Shown: in pieces, positions 7,202 through 14,655 of the stretch | How the letters are laid out: the number at the start of each line of letters is the position of its first letter | How positions within the stretch are numbered: position 1 is the stretch's first letter | Assembly: GCA_964429265.1 (NCBI GenBank) | Contig: CAYSBK010000026.1 | Location: 1 to 20,194, forward strand | Length of the DNA: 20,194 bases | Direction of reading: 5' to 3' | Origin: CAYSBK01 sp964429265 | GTDB taxonomy: Bacteria; Planctomycetota; Phycisphaerae; Sedimentisphaerales; Anaerobacaceae | The notes under the pieces: model-generated | What the model was told of the DNA's origin: nothing | Database searches by the model: none | What the model saw: only the letters and a program-made list of their open reading frames with translations | Program-made: the position numbers and the translations under genes

Positions 7202-7229
7202 TTGACGGGGTCCGGTTTTGTGGGATAAT
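7202..7229 (+). promoter_or_regulatory. Sigma70-type promoter for lepB
   Basis: -35 TTGACG (7202-7207), a 16 nt spacer and -10 GATAAT (7224-7229) each match five of six consensus bases. Transcription would start near 7236, giving a leader of about 70 nt before the lepB start codon. Confidence 0.55.
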
Positions 7230-7253
7230 GCGCGTTTCTTTACGAAGCATGTG

Positions 7254-7281
7254 GCCGGGTCTGCAGGGGTATTTACCCGGC
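7254..7281 (+). repeat. Leader hairpin upstream of lepB
   Basis: GCCGGGT (7254-7260) and ACCCGGC (7275-7281) form a perfect 7 bp stem with a 14 nt loop. It lies in the predicted 5' untranslated region, ending 11 nt before the AGGA ribosome binding site. It could modulate lepB expression by attenuation or by protecting the message; only three T residues follow. Confidence 0.4.
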
Positions 7282-7304
7282 TTTGAGCAAAGCAGGAACC
7301 GAGC

Positions 7305-8816
7305 TTGTCCACCGAGAAAAAGAAACATCAGGACCGCCGTAAACGCAGGGCCGCCGAAATCGCCAACACCTTTGAGTGGCTGATAACGGCGTTCATACTG
7401 GCGTTCATCTTTCGTGCGTTCGTTATGGAAGCCTTCCGCATACCCACCGGCTCAATGGCCGACACCCTCAAGGGCGCCCATTTCAGGTTGAGGTGCCGCC
7501 AGTGCGGCTACGAGTACGACTACGGCTTCGTGCCGGAGAAATACCGACTTCCGCGCGATTCGATGCCTCACGGCCCGCTGAGAATGTATCCTGCGCGCTG
7601 TCCGAGTTGCGGCTTCTACCAAAAAACCGGCGGGTCGATGCCGGTCGCCGGCGGCGACAGGATATTGGTTCTAAAGTGCATCTACCAGTTTTTCGAACCC
7701 AGGCGATGGGACGTGGTGGTATTCAAGAATCCGCTGGAGCCGAGCATAAACTACATCAAGCGCCTGGTGGGGCTGCCGAAAGAAACCGTGGAGATAATCG
7801 ACGGCGACATCTACATAAACGGGCTGATCGCCAGAAAGCCGCCCAGGGTCCAGCAGGAACTCTGGATGCCGGTTTATGACAACGATTACCAGCCGGTGCT
7901 TCCCTCGCAAGGCCAGTTCAACGGCCATCCCTGGCAATGCCCGCTGACCAATACGGCCGGCTCCGACTGGCAAATCGACCCGGCCGATGCAACCCGTTTC
8001 AGGCTCGACGCAGGCGACGGCGATGTGCACACGATGACCTACCGTACGGACATCGGCAACGATTTCCGGGCCACCTACGCCTACGACGACGTTCGGACGT
8101 ACCGGTTTATGCCGTACTGCAGTGACCTGATGGTTCGGTTTTGCGTGACGACGGGCCGGACGGACGGATTGATAGGCATAAACCTGGGCAAGTACGGCCG
8201 AACTTACCGGGGGCGCGTTGATTTTTCAGGACGAATGGCAATCACCAAGGTCTCTGACGGCACTGAGTCGCCGCTTGACAGTATGGCGATGCCGCCGATA
8301 CAAACCGGCAGGCCAATAAAAGTGCAGTTTGCCAACGTCGACCACCGGCTTACTCTGCAGGTCGGGCGGACAAAGCTGAGCTACGACCTGGGTCGTGGGC
8401 CGGATGACGCTGGCCCCAGGAAAACCGACATCGAGCCGCAGGTCGGGATATTCGGCAGCGGCAGGATTGTGCTTTCCCACGTGGCGATTTTCAGAGACAT
8501 CCACTATACCTCGACCAAGTACGGTGAGGGTTCTGATCGGGGCCGGGCCACCGAAGGCAACCCACTGGTTCTCGGTGAGGACGAGTTCTTCGTGCTGGGC
8601 GACAACAGTCCCAACAGCGAAGACGGTCGGTGGTGGAGCAGCCCCGGCAAGGGAAACAACGGCAAGACTTACCGGGCCGGGATCGTGCCGAGAGATTACC
8701 TGGTGGGCAAGGCGGTATTCGTGTACTGGCCGAGCGGGTTTCGGCCGTTTGACCGGTTTCCGTTTGCGGCGGTGCCCAACGTGGGCAAGATGCGCTTTAT
8801 CCACGGCGGTCGTTAG
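7305..8816 (+). CDS. lepB: Signal peptidase I with large insertions
   Basis: This 503-residue type I signal peptidase cleaves signal peptides from exported proteins at the outer face of the inner membrane. A basic N-terminus precedes one membrane helix (about 24-40). The nucleophile is S50 in RIPTGSMADTL and the general base is K152 in YIKRLVGLP. The box E motif GDNSPNSEDGR is at 432-442. A zinc-ribbon-like insertion with CRQC (C64, C67) and CPSC (C99, C102) separates the serine and lysine boxes. A second insertion of about 230 residues (roughly 180-415) is beta-rich and LamG- or jelly-roll-like in appearance. The E. coli enzyme has 324 residues, and many others fewer than 200. The TTG start is supported by AGGA 8 nt upstream; no ATG fits the N-terminus. 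Confidence 0.93.
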   Translation: MSTEKKKHQDRRKRRAAEIANTFEWLITAFILAFIFRAFVMEAFRIPTGSMADTLKGAHFRLRCRQCGYEYDYGFVPEKYRLPRDSMPHGPLRMYPARCPSCGFYQKTGGSMPVAGGDRILVLKCIYQFFEPRRWDVVVFKNPLEPSINYIKRLVGLPKETVEIIDGDIYINGLIARKPPRVQQELWMPVYDNDYQPVLPSQGQFNGHPWQCPLTNTAGSDWQIDPADATRFRLDAGDGDVHTMTYRTDIGNDFRATYAYDDVRTYRFMPYCSDLMVRFCVTTGRTDGLIGINLGKYGRTYRGRVDFSGRMAITKVSDGTESPLDSMAMPPIQTGRPIKVQFANVDHRLTLQVGRTKLSYDLGRGPDDAGPRKTDIEPQVGIFGSGRIVLSHVAIFRDIHYTSTKYGEGSDRGRATEGNPLVLGEDEFFVLGDNSPNSEDGRWWSSPGKGNNGKTYRAGIVPRDYLVGKAVFVYWPSGFRPFDRFPFAAVPNVGKMRFIHGGR

Positions 8817-8849
8817 CAGTGAGCCGACGGGCCGCCGGCGGTGTGCAGG

Positions 8850-8878
8850 TTGACAAATTCGGCGGTCTAAAGTACGAT
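8850..8878 (+). promoter_or_regulatory. Sigma70-type promoter for gyrA
   Basis: A perfect -35 TTGACA (8850-8855), a 17 nt spacer and -10 TACGAT (8873-8878) lie in the 101 bp between lepB and gyrA. Transcription should start near 8885, about 33 nt before the gyrA ATG. This suggests gyrA is not solely dependent on lepB read-through. Confidence 0.6.
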
Positions 8879-8917
8879 GAAAAAATCCATTTTTGATTCG
8901 AGGTTACGCAAAGGCCG

Positions 8918-11476
8918 ATGGCCAAGGTAGAACCCTCACAGCAGCGCATCGAGGAGCTTCAAATCCTCGATGAGATGAAGAACTCGTATCTCAGTTACGC
9001 GATGAGCGTAATTGTTTCGCGAGCGCTGCCGGACGTGCGGGACGGCCTGAAGCCTTCTCAGAGGCGCGTGCTGGTGGCGATGAACGACCTGAACCTCGGT
9101 CCCCGCAGCCAACACCGCAAGTGTGCCAAGATTGCCGGCGATACCAGCGGCAATTACCACCCGCACGGCGAGCAGGTCATCTATCCGACGCTGGTTCGGC
9201 TGGGCCAGCCGTGGAATATGCGCTATCCACTTATCGACGCCCAGGGGAATTTCGGCAGCATCGACGGCGACCCGCCTGCGGCGATGAGATATACCGAGGC
9301 GAGGATGTCCCAGGCCGCGGTGGATATGCTGGAGGACCTCAACCACGACACGGTCGACTTTGTGCCGAACTACGACGAGACCCGACAGGAGCCGACGGTT
9401 CTTCCATCGAAGTTTCCCAATCTGCTGGTGAACGGCTCGACGGGAATCGCGGTGGGAATGGCCACGAACATCCCGCCGCATAACATCGCCGAGGTTTGTG
9501 ATGCGCTTCTTCTGGTTGTCAACGACCCGACCTGCGGGTTCAAGGACATAATGAAGGTTCTGCCGGGTCCCGACTTTCCGACCGGCGGGATAATCTGCGG
9601 CAAGAAAGGCATAACCGACGCCTACACGACCGGCCGGGGCCACCTGACCGTCCGCGCCAAAACGGCCATAGAGACCACCAAGAAGGGCAAGACCAGAATC
9701 GTCATAACCGAGATTCCGTACATGGTGGTCAAGACGACCATCGTCAGCAAAATTGCCGATATGGTTCGCGACGGCACGATTGCGGAGGTGGCCGACGTGC
9801 GCGACGAGTCCGACCGGCGTGGTCTTCGCATCGTGGTTGAGCTTAAAAGCCACGCGGATGCCCAGATTGCGCTGAACAAGCTGTTCCGTTATACGCCTCT
9901 TCAGAGCACGTTCGGGGTGGCGAACATTGCGCTGGTCAATAACCGGCCTGAGACGCTGAACATCAAGCAGCTTCTGCAGTGCTATATCGAGCACCGCAAG
10001 ACGGTTATTCGGCGTCGAAGCCGGTTCCTCCTGAAGAGATGCCGCACGCGTGCCCACATTGTGGAGGGGCTGCTGCTGGCGGTCAGCGACATTGACGAGA
10101 TTATCGAGATAATAAAGCGTTCGGCCGATGCGCCGGCGGCCAAGCTGAACCTGATGAAGAAACCGCTTCGGCTGGCCGAGTCGGCGACGCTGCGGGAGAT
10201 TCTGCCGGAGGCGTTCGTCCGTGAAAAGAGCACCAGCGACCAGTTTCTCACCGGCCCGCAGGCCGATGCGATCTTGACGATGCAGCTTCAGAGGTTGACG
10301 GGCCTGGAGATGAAGAAGCTGGCGCAGGAATACACGGATTTGATGGAGAAGATCGAGGGTTACGAGGCGATACTGAGCAGGGAAGAGGTGCTGCTGGACA
10401 TTGTCCGGGAGGATATTTACGAGATAAAGGAGCGATATTCCGACAAGAGGCGGACGCAGATAGTAGCCAAGGTCGAGCAGTTCGAGATTGAAGACTTGAT
10501 TCCCCAGGAACAGGTGATAGTCACCGTCAGTCACGCCGGCTACGTCAAGCGAATGCCGGTCGATGCCTACCGCAAGCAGGGCAGGGCCGGACGCGGCATC
10601 ATCGGCTCGGATACCCGTGAGGGGGATTTCATTGAGCATTTGTTTGCAGCATCGACGCACGATTACCTGCTGGTTTTCACAAATCGGGGGCGTTGTTACT
10701 GGCTGAGGGTGTTCGACATACCGAGTATGTCGCGCCAGAGCAAGGGCAGAAATATCGTGAACCTGCTGAAGCTGGGCAACCAGAGCATTGCCTCGGTCAT
10801 AAACGTGCCCGCATTTGACACCGGCGAAGAAGGCCAGGGCGATGAACGGCAGCTTGTGATGGCAACGAGAAACGGGCTGGTCAAGAAGACCAGGCTCAGC
10901 GCATACAGCCGGCCGAGGTCCACCGGTGTTATAGCAATCAAACTGGACCCAAACGACGACCTGATGGGCGTAGCGATCACGACGGGCAGCAACCACATCG
11001 TGCTGGGGACACGCGACGGTATGGCCATAAGGTTCGACGAGAAGCAGGTCCGCTCGATGGGCAGGGTCTCGCGCGGGGTAATCGGGATCAAACTTCGTGG
11101 AGGCGATGTGGTCGTAGGAATGGTGGCCGTCGAGGAAGGTGCATCGCTGCTGACCGTCTGCGAGAGAGGCTACGGAAAGCGAACGAGTCTCGACGATTAC
11201 AGGCCCCAGAAAAGAGGCGGTATAGGCCTGATAAACATAAAAACCACCGCGCGCAACGGCAAGGTCGTTTCGCTGCTGGCGGTGAAGGACCAGGATGAGC
11301 TGATGATGATTACCGCCGGTGGGATAATGATTCGCACCGGCCTGGAGGAAATCCGCACTATCGGTCGAAACACCCAGGGCGTGCGGCTTATCCGGCTGGA
11401 CGCGGGCGACAAGCTTGTGGCCGCTGCAAAGCTGGCCTGCGAGGTGGAAGACAATTCACCCGATTCGGAATCGTAA
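8918..11476 (+). CDS. gyrA: DNA gyrase subunit A
   Basis: This 852-residue gyrase A subunit cuts and rejoins DNA to introduce negative supercoils together with GyrB. The winged-helix domain holds LPDVRDGLKPSQRR and the catalytic tyrosine Y125 in AAMRYTEARM. IPPHN and STGIAVGMATN mark the tower region. The C-terminal third is a beta-pinwheel DNA-wrapping domain with repeated motifs such as GYVKR, GYGKR and PQKRGGIG. At the canonical GyrA-box position the sequence is QGRAGRG (554-560), a five-of-seven match to QRRGGKG. In the quinolone region HPHGEQVIYP, Q86 and P90 occupy the E. coli S83 and D87 positions. ParC is the alternative; the full-length pinwheel and a recognisable box favour GyrA. 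GyrB is not in the window. A dedicated promoter lies just upstream, and holA follows by 47 bp. Confidence 0.92.
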   Translation: MAKVEPSQQRIEELQILDEMKNSYLSYAMSVIVSRALPDVRDGLKPSQRRVLVAMNDLNLGPRSQHRKCAKIAGDTSGNYHPHGEQVIYPTLVRLGQPWNMRYPLIDAQGNFGSIDGDPPAAMRYTEARMSQAAVDMLEDLNHDTVDFVPNYDETRQEPTVLPSKFPNLLVNGSTGIAVGMATNIPPHNIAEVCDALLLVVNDPTCGFKDIMKVLPGPDFPTGGIICGKKGITDAYTTGRGHLTVRAKTAIETTKKGKTRIVITEIPYMVVKTTIVSKIADMVRDGTIAEVADVRDESDRRGLRIVVELKSHADAQIALNKLFRYTPLQSTFGVANIALVNNRPETLNIKQLLQCYIEHRKTVIRRRSRFLLKRCRTRAHIVEGLLLAVSDIDEIIEIIKRSADAPAAKLNLMKKPLRLAESATLREILPEAFVREKSTSDQFLTGPQADAILTMQLQRLTGLEMKKLAQEYTDLMEKIEGYEAILSREEVLLDIVREDIYEIKERYSDKRRTQIVAKVEQFEIEDLIPQEQVIVTVSHAGYVKRMPVDAYRKQGRAGRGIIGSDTREGDFIEHLFAASTHDYLLVFTNRGRCYWLRVFDIPSMSRQSKGRNIVNLLKLGNQSIASVINVPAFDTGEEGQGDERQLVMATRNGLVKKTRLSAYSRPRSTGVIAIKLDPNDDLMGVAITTGSNHIVLGTRDGMAIRFDEKQVRSMGRVSRGVIGIKLRGGDVVVGMVAVEEGASLLTVCERGYGKRTSLDDYRPQKRGGIGLINIKTTARNGKVVSLLAVKDQDELMMITAGGIMIRTGLEEIRTIGRNTQGVRLIRLDAGDKLVAAAKLACEVEDNSPDSES

Positions 11477-11489
11477 AAGCACCCGTAAC

Positions 11490-11514
11490 TTGTTGTTCAT
11501 TGTTTGTTGTTCAT
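11490..11514 (+). repeat. Short tandem repeat between gyrA and holA
   Basis: TTGTTGTTCAT occurs twice (11490-11500 and 11504-11514) with a 14 nt period. The T-rich pair lies just before the holA start. Its function is unknown; it may be a slippage product or a marker of a small repeat. Confidence 0.4.
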
Positions 11515-11523
11515 CGACGGAAG

Positions 11524-12113
11524 ATGGCCGGCAGGGGTAAGCAATCGAATCGTATTTTCGTTATAGAAGGCAAAGACACTTCGCTGGTGGATGCCGAGTG
11601 CGACAGGCTGCTGGACGAGCTTATCAGCGCTGAAGACAGGACGACCGGCCTTGTGAAGTTGGACGCCGCCGAGGCCGTTGCGGCCGACGTGCTGGACGAG
11701 TTGCGGACGATTCCTTTTTTGACCGACAAGAGGGTCGTCGTTTTGAAAAACGCCGACAAGTTCATAAGCGCCAACCGTGAGGTTCTGGAGAGGTACTTCG
11801 ACAACCCCAGTCCGACGGGCGTGCTGGTTATGACGGTGGCGACGTGGGACGGGCGGACCAGGCTGGCCAGGAAGCTGCGCTCGGTCGGCAGGCTCATCAC
11901 GGCGAGCTGTCCGAACGAGCAGGCGCTTGTACAGCGGCTGGCGCAGTACTGCCGATCGGCACACGGAAAGAAAATCACGCCGCAGGCGGCGCAGCTTCTG
12001 GTGGAACTGGCGGGCAACGAGCCGGTGCGGCTTTACGGCGAAATCGACAAACTGGCCGTTTACTCCGGTAATGCCGAAACCATAACCATAACCCACGTCG
12101 AGGCCCTGGTGGG
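11524..12113 (+). CDS. holA: DNA polymerase III subunit delta, N-terminal part
   Basis: The 196 visible residues match the N-terminal AAA+-like domains of the clamp-loader delta subunit, which opens the beta sliding clamp at replication forks. Recognisable segments are NRIFVIEGKDTSLVD, the strand pair around DELRTIPFLTDKRVVVLKNADKF, and ELAGNEPVRLYGEIDKLAVY, which corresponds to the conserved delta helix motif before the collar domain. Delta proteins usually lack a working P-loop, and none is seen here. The ATG at 11524 is preferred over a TTG at 11500 inside the T-rich repeat; its ribosome binding site is weak. The gene follows gyrA by 47 bp, probably in one transcript. It is interrupted by the assembly gap, and the continuation is at 12215-12343. 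Confidence 0.85.
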
Positions 12114-12213
12114 NNNNNNNNNNNNNNNNNNNNNNNNNNNNNNNNNNNNNNNNNNNNNNNNNNNNNNNNNNNNNNNNNNNNNNNNNNNNNNNNNNNNNNN
12201 NNNNNNNNNNNNN
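12114..12213. other. Assembly gap (100 N)
   Basis: Exactly 100 unknown bases mark a scaffold join, a conventional placeholder length. The coding frames on the two sides differ, as expected if the true gap length is not 100. Together 196 and 42 residues of holA are visible. Typical delta subunits have about 330-345 residues, so roughly 300 bp are probably missing. Confidence 0.95.
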
Positions 12214-12214
12214 A

Positions 12215-12343
12215 GTGATGCCGCTTTCGAGGATCGGGCGAACAATGGAATTGCTTGCCGAGGTGGACTACAAGATAAAAACCGGACGGACGACCGCACC
12301 GGTAGCAATCGAACAGCTCGTGCTGCAACTGGCGTCCGCGTAA
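12215..12343 (+). CDS. holA: DNA polymerase III subunit delta, C-terminal part
   Basis: After the gap a frame beginning at the first complete codon reads 42 residues to a TAA stop. MELLAEVDYKIKTGR followed by IEQLVLQLAS is characteristic of the final helices of the delta collar domain, which assembles with the other clamp-loader subunits. It is the same gene as 11524-12113. It lies in a different frame only because the gap length is arbitrary, so no biological frameshift need be assumed. Confidence 0.8.
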   Translation: MMPLSRIGRTMELLAEVDYKIKTGRTTAPVAIEQLVLQLASA

Positions 12344-12436
12344 CGGCCGACGGTAATCACGGCAGGGTCAATCGTTTCAGGTCGCGCCTGGGCAACCACG
12401 GAAACAAACACGTGCGTTTTTTCGGAGGAAAGCAAG

Positions 12437-13813
12437 ATGAGGCAGAAAGGAAAGTGGTTGAGCGTCGGTGTGGTGGTGTGTGCCGGCTGGTTTCTGGTCG
12501 GCTGTGGGTTGCTGGCGCCGGCCGGGCCGAGGTCGTGCAGGCCGAAACGAGCGCCGAACGCCTACGGGCACTGGTCGAGGTTCGAGGCCTACAATGCGCG
12601 TGTCAAGCAGGGGCACGTGAAACTGATTTTCGTGGGCGATTCGATCACGCAGCGATGGGACCGCCAGGGAACGCAGGTATGGCAGAAATACTACAGCAGG
12701 CGTAACGCGGTGAACCTCGGCGTTGACGGCGACCGGACGCAGAACGTCCTGTGGCGGCTGGAGCACGGCAACATCGACGGCATCTCGCCGAAGGTAGCGG
12801 TGGTGATGATAGGAACGAATAACTGCTCCGACGGCGACAGCGCCGAGGACATCGCCGCCGGGATCATCGCGGTCTGCAGAAAGCTGCGAGAGAAGCTGCC
12901 GGAGACGAAGATCATTCTGCACGCGATCTTTCCGCGTGGCGCTAAGCCATGCCCGCAGCGCAAGATAAACGCGGCCGCCAGCAAGCTGGCCTCGAAAATC
13001 GCCGACGGCAGGAACATCTTTTACCTGGACATCGGGGACAAGTTTCTCCAGCCGGACGGGTCGATCTCGAAAGAGGTTATGTACGACTATCTGCACCTGA
13101 CCTCGAAGGGCTACCGGATATGGGCCGAGGCGATCGAGCCGAAACTGAAGGAACTGCTGGGCGAACGGCACTCGGCGGTGACGCCGTCGCCGAGGCATAG
13201 CGGCTGGACGGTGAGGTTCCAGGCGATGAACGACCGGGTAAGGTGCGGATACGTGGACCTGATTTTCATCGGGGATTCCATCACGCACGGTTGGGAAGGT
13301 CGAGGCGAGCAGGTCTGGGAACAATACTACGGCCGTCGCAACGCCGTGAACCTGGGCATAGGCGGCGACAGGACCGAGCACGTTCTGTGGCGGCTGGATA
13401 ACGGCAATATAGACGGGATTTCACCGAAGGTTGCGGTTGTGATGATAGGCACGAACAACCTGCCGGGAGATCGCAACACGGTTGAAGAGACGGCCGAGGG
13501 CGTCAGGGCCGTGTGTGAGATGCTGCGTGAAAAGCTTCCGAAGACGAAGATACTGCTTCTGGGTATCTTTCCGCGAGGCCAGTACCCGGGCGGCATACGC
13601 GAAAAGGTCAGGCGGACCAACGAGCTTATCTCCAAGCTGGCCGACGGCAGGATGATTCACTATCTCGACATCGGCGACAAGTTTCTCGAGCCGGACGGTT
13701 CGATGTCGAGGGAGATTATGCCCGACTTTCTGCATCCGTCGGCCAAGGGCTACCGGATATGGGCCGAGGCGATGGAGCCCAAGCTCGCGGAGTTGCTGGG
13801 CGAGAACAAGTAA
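12437..13813 (+). CDS. Lipoprotein with two tandem SGNH/GDSL hydrolase domains
   Basis: The product is a 458-residue predicted lipoprotein. Its signal peptide ends in LVGC, with C23 as the lipidation site. Two SGNH hydrolase domains follow (about 61-242 and 273-454). Each has the nucleophile motif GDSIT (S69, S281), the GTNN block (126-129, 338-341) and a C-terminal DxxH (D217/H220 and D430/H433), so both catalytic sites look intact. The copies are close: 52 of 69 residues match between 61-129 and 273-341. Relatives include acetylhydrolases of the PAF type and carbohydrate or peptidoglycan acetylesterases; the substrate is unknown. GGAGG is well placed before the ATG. The gene converges on the glycosylase gene, with 38 bp between stops. 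Confidence 0.88.
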   Translation: MRQKGKWLSVGVVVCAGWFLVGCGLLAPAGPRSCRPKRAPNAYGHWSRFEAYNARVKQGHVKLIFVGDSITQRWDRQGTQVWQKYYSRRNAVNLGVDGDRTQNVLWRLEHGNIDGISPKVAVVMIGTNNCSDGDSAEDIAAGIIAVCRKLREKLPETKIILHAIFPRGAKPCPQRKINAAASKLASKIADGRNIFYLDIGDKFLQPDGSISKEVMYDYLHLTSKGYRIWAEAIEPKLKELLGERHSAVTPSPRHSGWTVRFQAMNDRVRCGYVDLIFIGDSITHGWEGRGEQVWEQYYGRRNAVNLGIGGDRTEHVLWRLDNGNIDGISPKVAVVMIGTNNLPGDRNTVEETAEGVRAVCEMLREKLPKTKILLLGIFPRGQYPGGIREKVRRTNELISKLADGRMIHYLDIGDKFLEPDGSMSREIMPDFLHPSAKGYRIWAEAMEPKLAELLGENK

Positions 13814-13851
13814 GCCCGGACAGCGGCCTGCGACGGTAATCGCGCCTTGAC

Positions 13852-14520
13852 TCAATAATAATCTGCAAGGTCAGCGCTGTGCGGCAGGGCTTCAAGGGGG
13901 CAGCCGGCGCAGCGGGGCTTGGGCCTGCAGAACTCTTTGCCGAGCCTTACCAGCAAGGCGTGGTATTCGTTGAACAATTGGGCGTCCTCGGGCAGGTTCG
14001 ACTGGAAAAGGTCTTGCAGTTGGTCGTAGTCGGCCTCAGGCTCGACCAGGCCGTGGCGGGTGGCGATTCGAGCGGTGTAGGCATCGACGACAAATATCGG
14101 CCTGTTCAGGGCGTAAAGCAGGATGGAGTCGGCGGTTTCTTTTCCGATGCCTCTTATAGCCAGCAGTTGTTCTCTCAGCCTGGCTGTGGGGATGTGTTCG
14201 AGTTGTGCCAGGTCGCCGTGGTTGTTTTCCCAGAGCCACTTGACGAAGGCCTTCAGCCTTCTGGCTTTTATGTTGTAGTAGCCCGCCGGGCGAATCAGTC
14301 CGGCCAGGTCTTCCTGCGCCAGCCGCTGCAGTTTGCGGCAGTCGAGCAGGTCGGCGGCCTTGAGATTGGCGATTGCTTTTTCGACGTTGGCCCAGTTCGT
14401 GTTCTGGGTCAGGATGGCGCCGACGGTTATCTCGAAGGGTGTTTCGCCCGGCCACCAGTGTTGGGGGCCGAAGCGTTCGAAAAGCAGGTCGTAAATTTGT
14501 TTCAGTATCTCAGAGGTCAT
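13852..14520 (-). CDS. Endonuclease III-like DNA glycosylase (HhH-GPD superfamily)
   Basis: This 222-residue base-excision repair glycosylase has an HhH-GPD core. ILTQNTNW (36-43) is the intercalating segment. The helix-hairpin-helix is IRGIGKETADSIL (122-134), and the catalytic aspartate is D146 in FVVDAYTARI. At the position of the E. coli Nth catalytic lysine (GVGRKTA) this protein has glutamate (GIGKETA), as in MagIII-like glycosylases. This points to monofunctional removal of alkylated or mismatched bases rather than lyase activity. Three C-terminal cysteines (C198, C204, C207) resemble part of the iron-sulphur cluster loop, but the expected fourth is a proline. The ATG at 14520 gives a normal family N-terminus; the open frame upstream to 14856 overlaps the divergent gene and is not used. 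Confidence 0.85.
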   Translation of the reverse strand: MTSEILKQIYDLLFERFGPQHWWPGETPFEITVGAILTQNTNWANVEKAIANLKAADLLDCRKLQRLAQEDLAGLIRPAGYYNIKARRLKAFVKWLWENNHGDLAQLEHIPTARLREQLLAIRGIGKETADSILLYALNRPIFVVDAYTARIATRHGLVEPEADYDQLQDLFQSNLPEDAQLFNEYHALLVRLGKEFCRPKPRCAGCPLEALPHSADLADYY

Positions 14521-14655
14521 AGCGACTGCCGTACCGCTGCCGATGAGACCGGCCGCTCGTTGGCATCCGGCACGGCTATTGTAATTTCGGCCGGCGATAC
14601 TTAAACTCTGAAAAAATCTCACGGTGGTGTTGTCGAAGATTCGGGAGCAACCAGG

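Larger units (their letters stand above)
6669..7304. other. Long intergenic region between divergent HU/IHF and lepB
   Basis: This 636 bp stretch carries the two divergent promoters (6917-6945 minus, 7202-7229 plus), the structured HU/IHF leader, the palindrome and the lepB leader hairpin. Between 6946 and 7201 I see nothing beyond a 6 bp inverted repeat, GTCTGG (6937-6942) with CCAGAC (6957-6962), which overlaps the HU/IHF -35 element. Open frames here lack family similarity and start signals. Confidence 0.5.

Noticed and set aside
4351..7383. A 1010-codon plus-strand open frame
   Set aside because: It runs through the DUF4405, HNH, cold-shock and HU/IHF genes, all of which have clear family motifs in other frames. 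Its translation shows no domain and is rich in Pro, Arg and His, as expected for a GC-rich shadow frame.
8936..10996. A 686-codon minus-strand open frame antisense to gyrA
   Set aside because: It lies wholly opposite a strongly conserved gene, has no recognisable motif and is explained by GC-rich codon structure.
12214..12705. Continuation of the holA open frame through the N-run into the SGNH gene
   Set aside because: Reading across Ns is an artefact. The true holA end is in another frame, stopping at 12343, and the sequence after that belongs to the SGNH lipoprotein.
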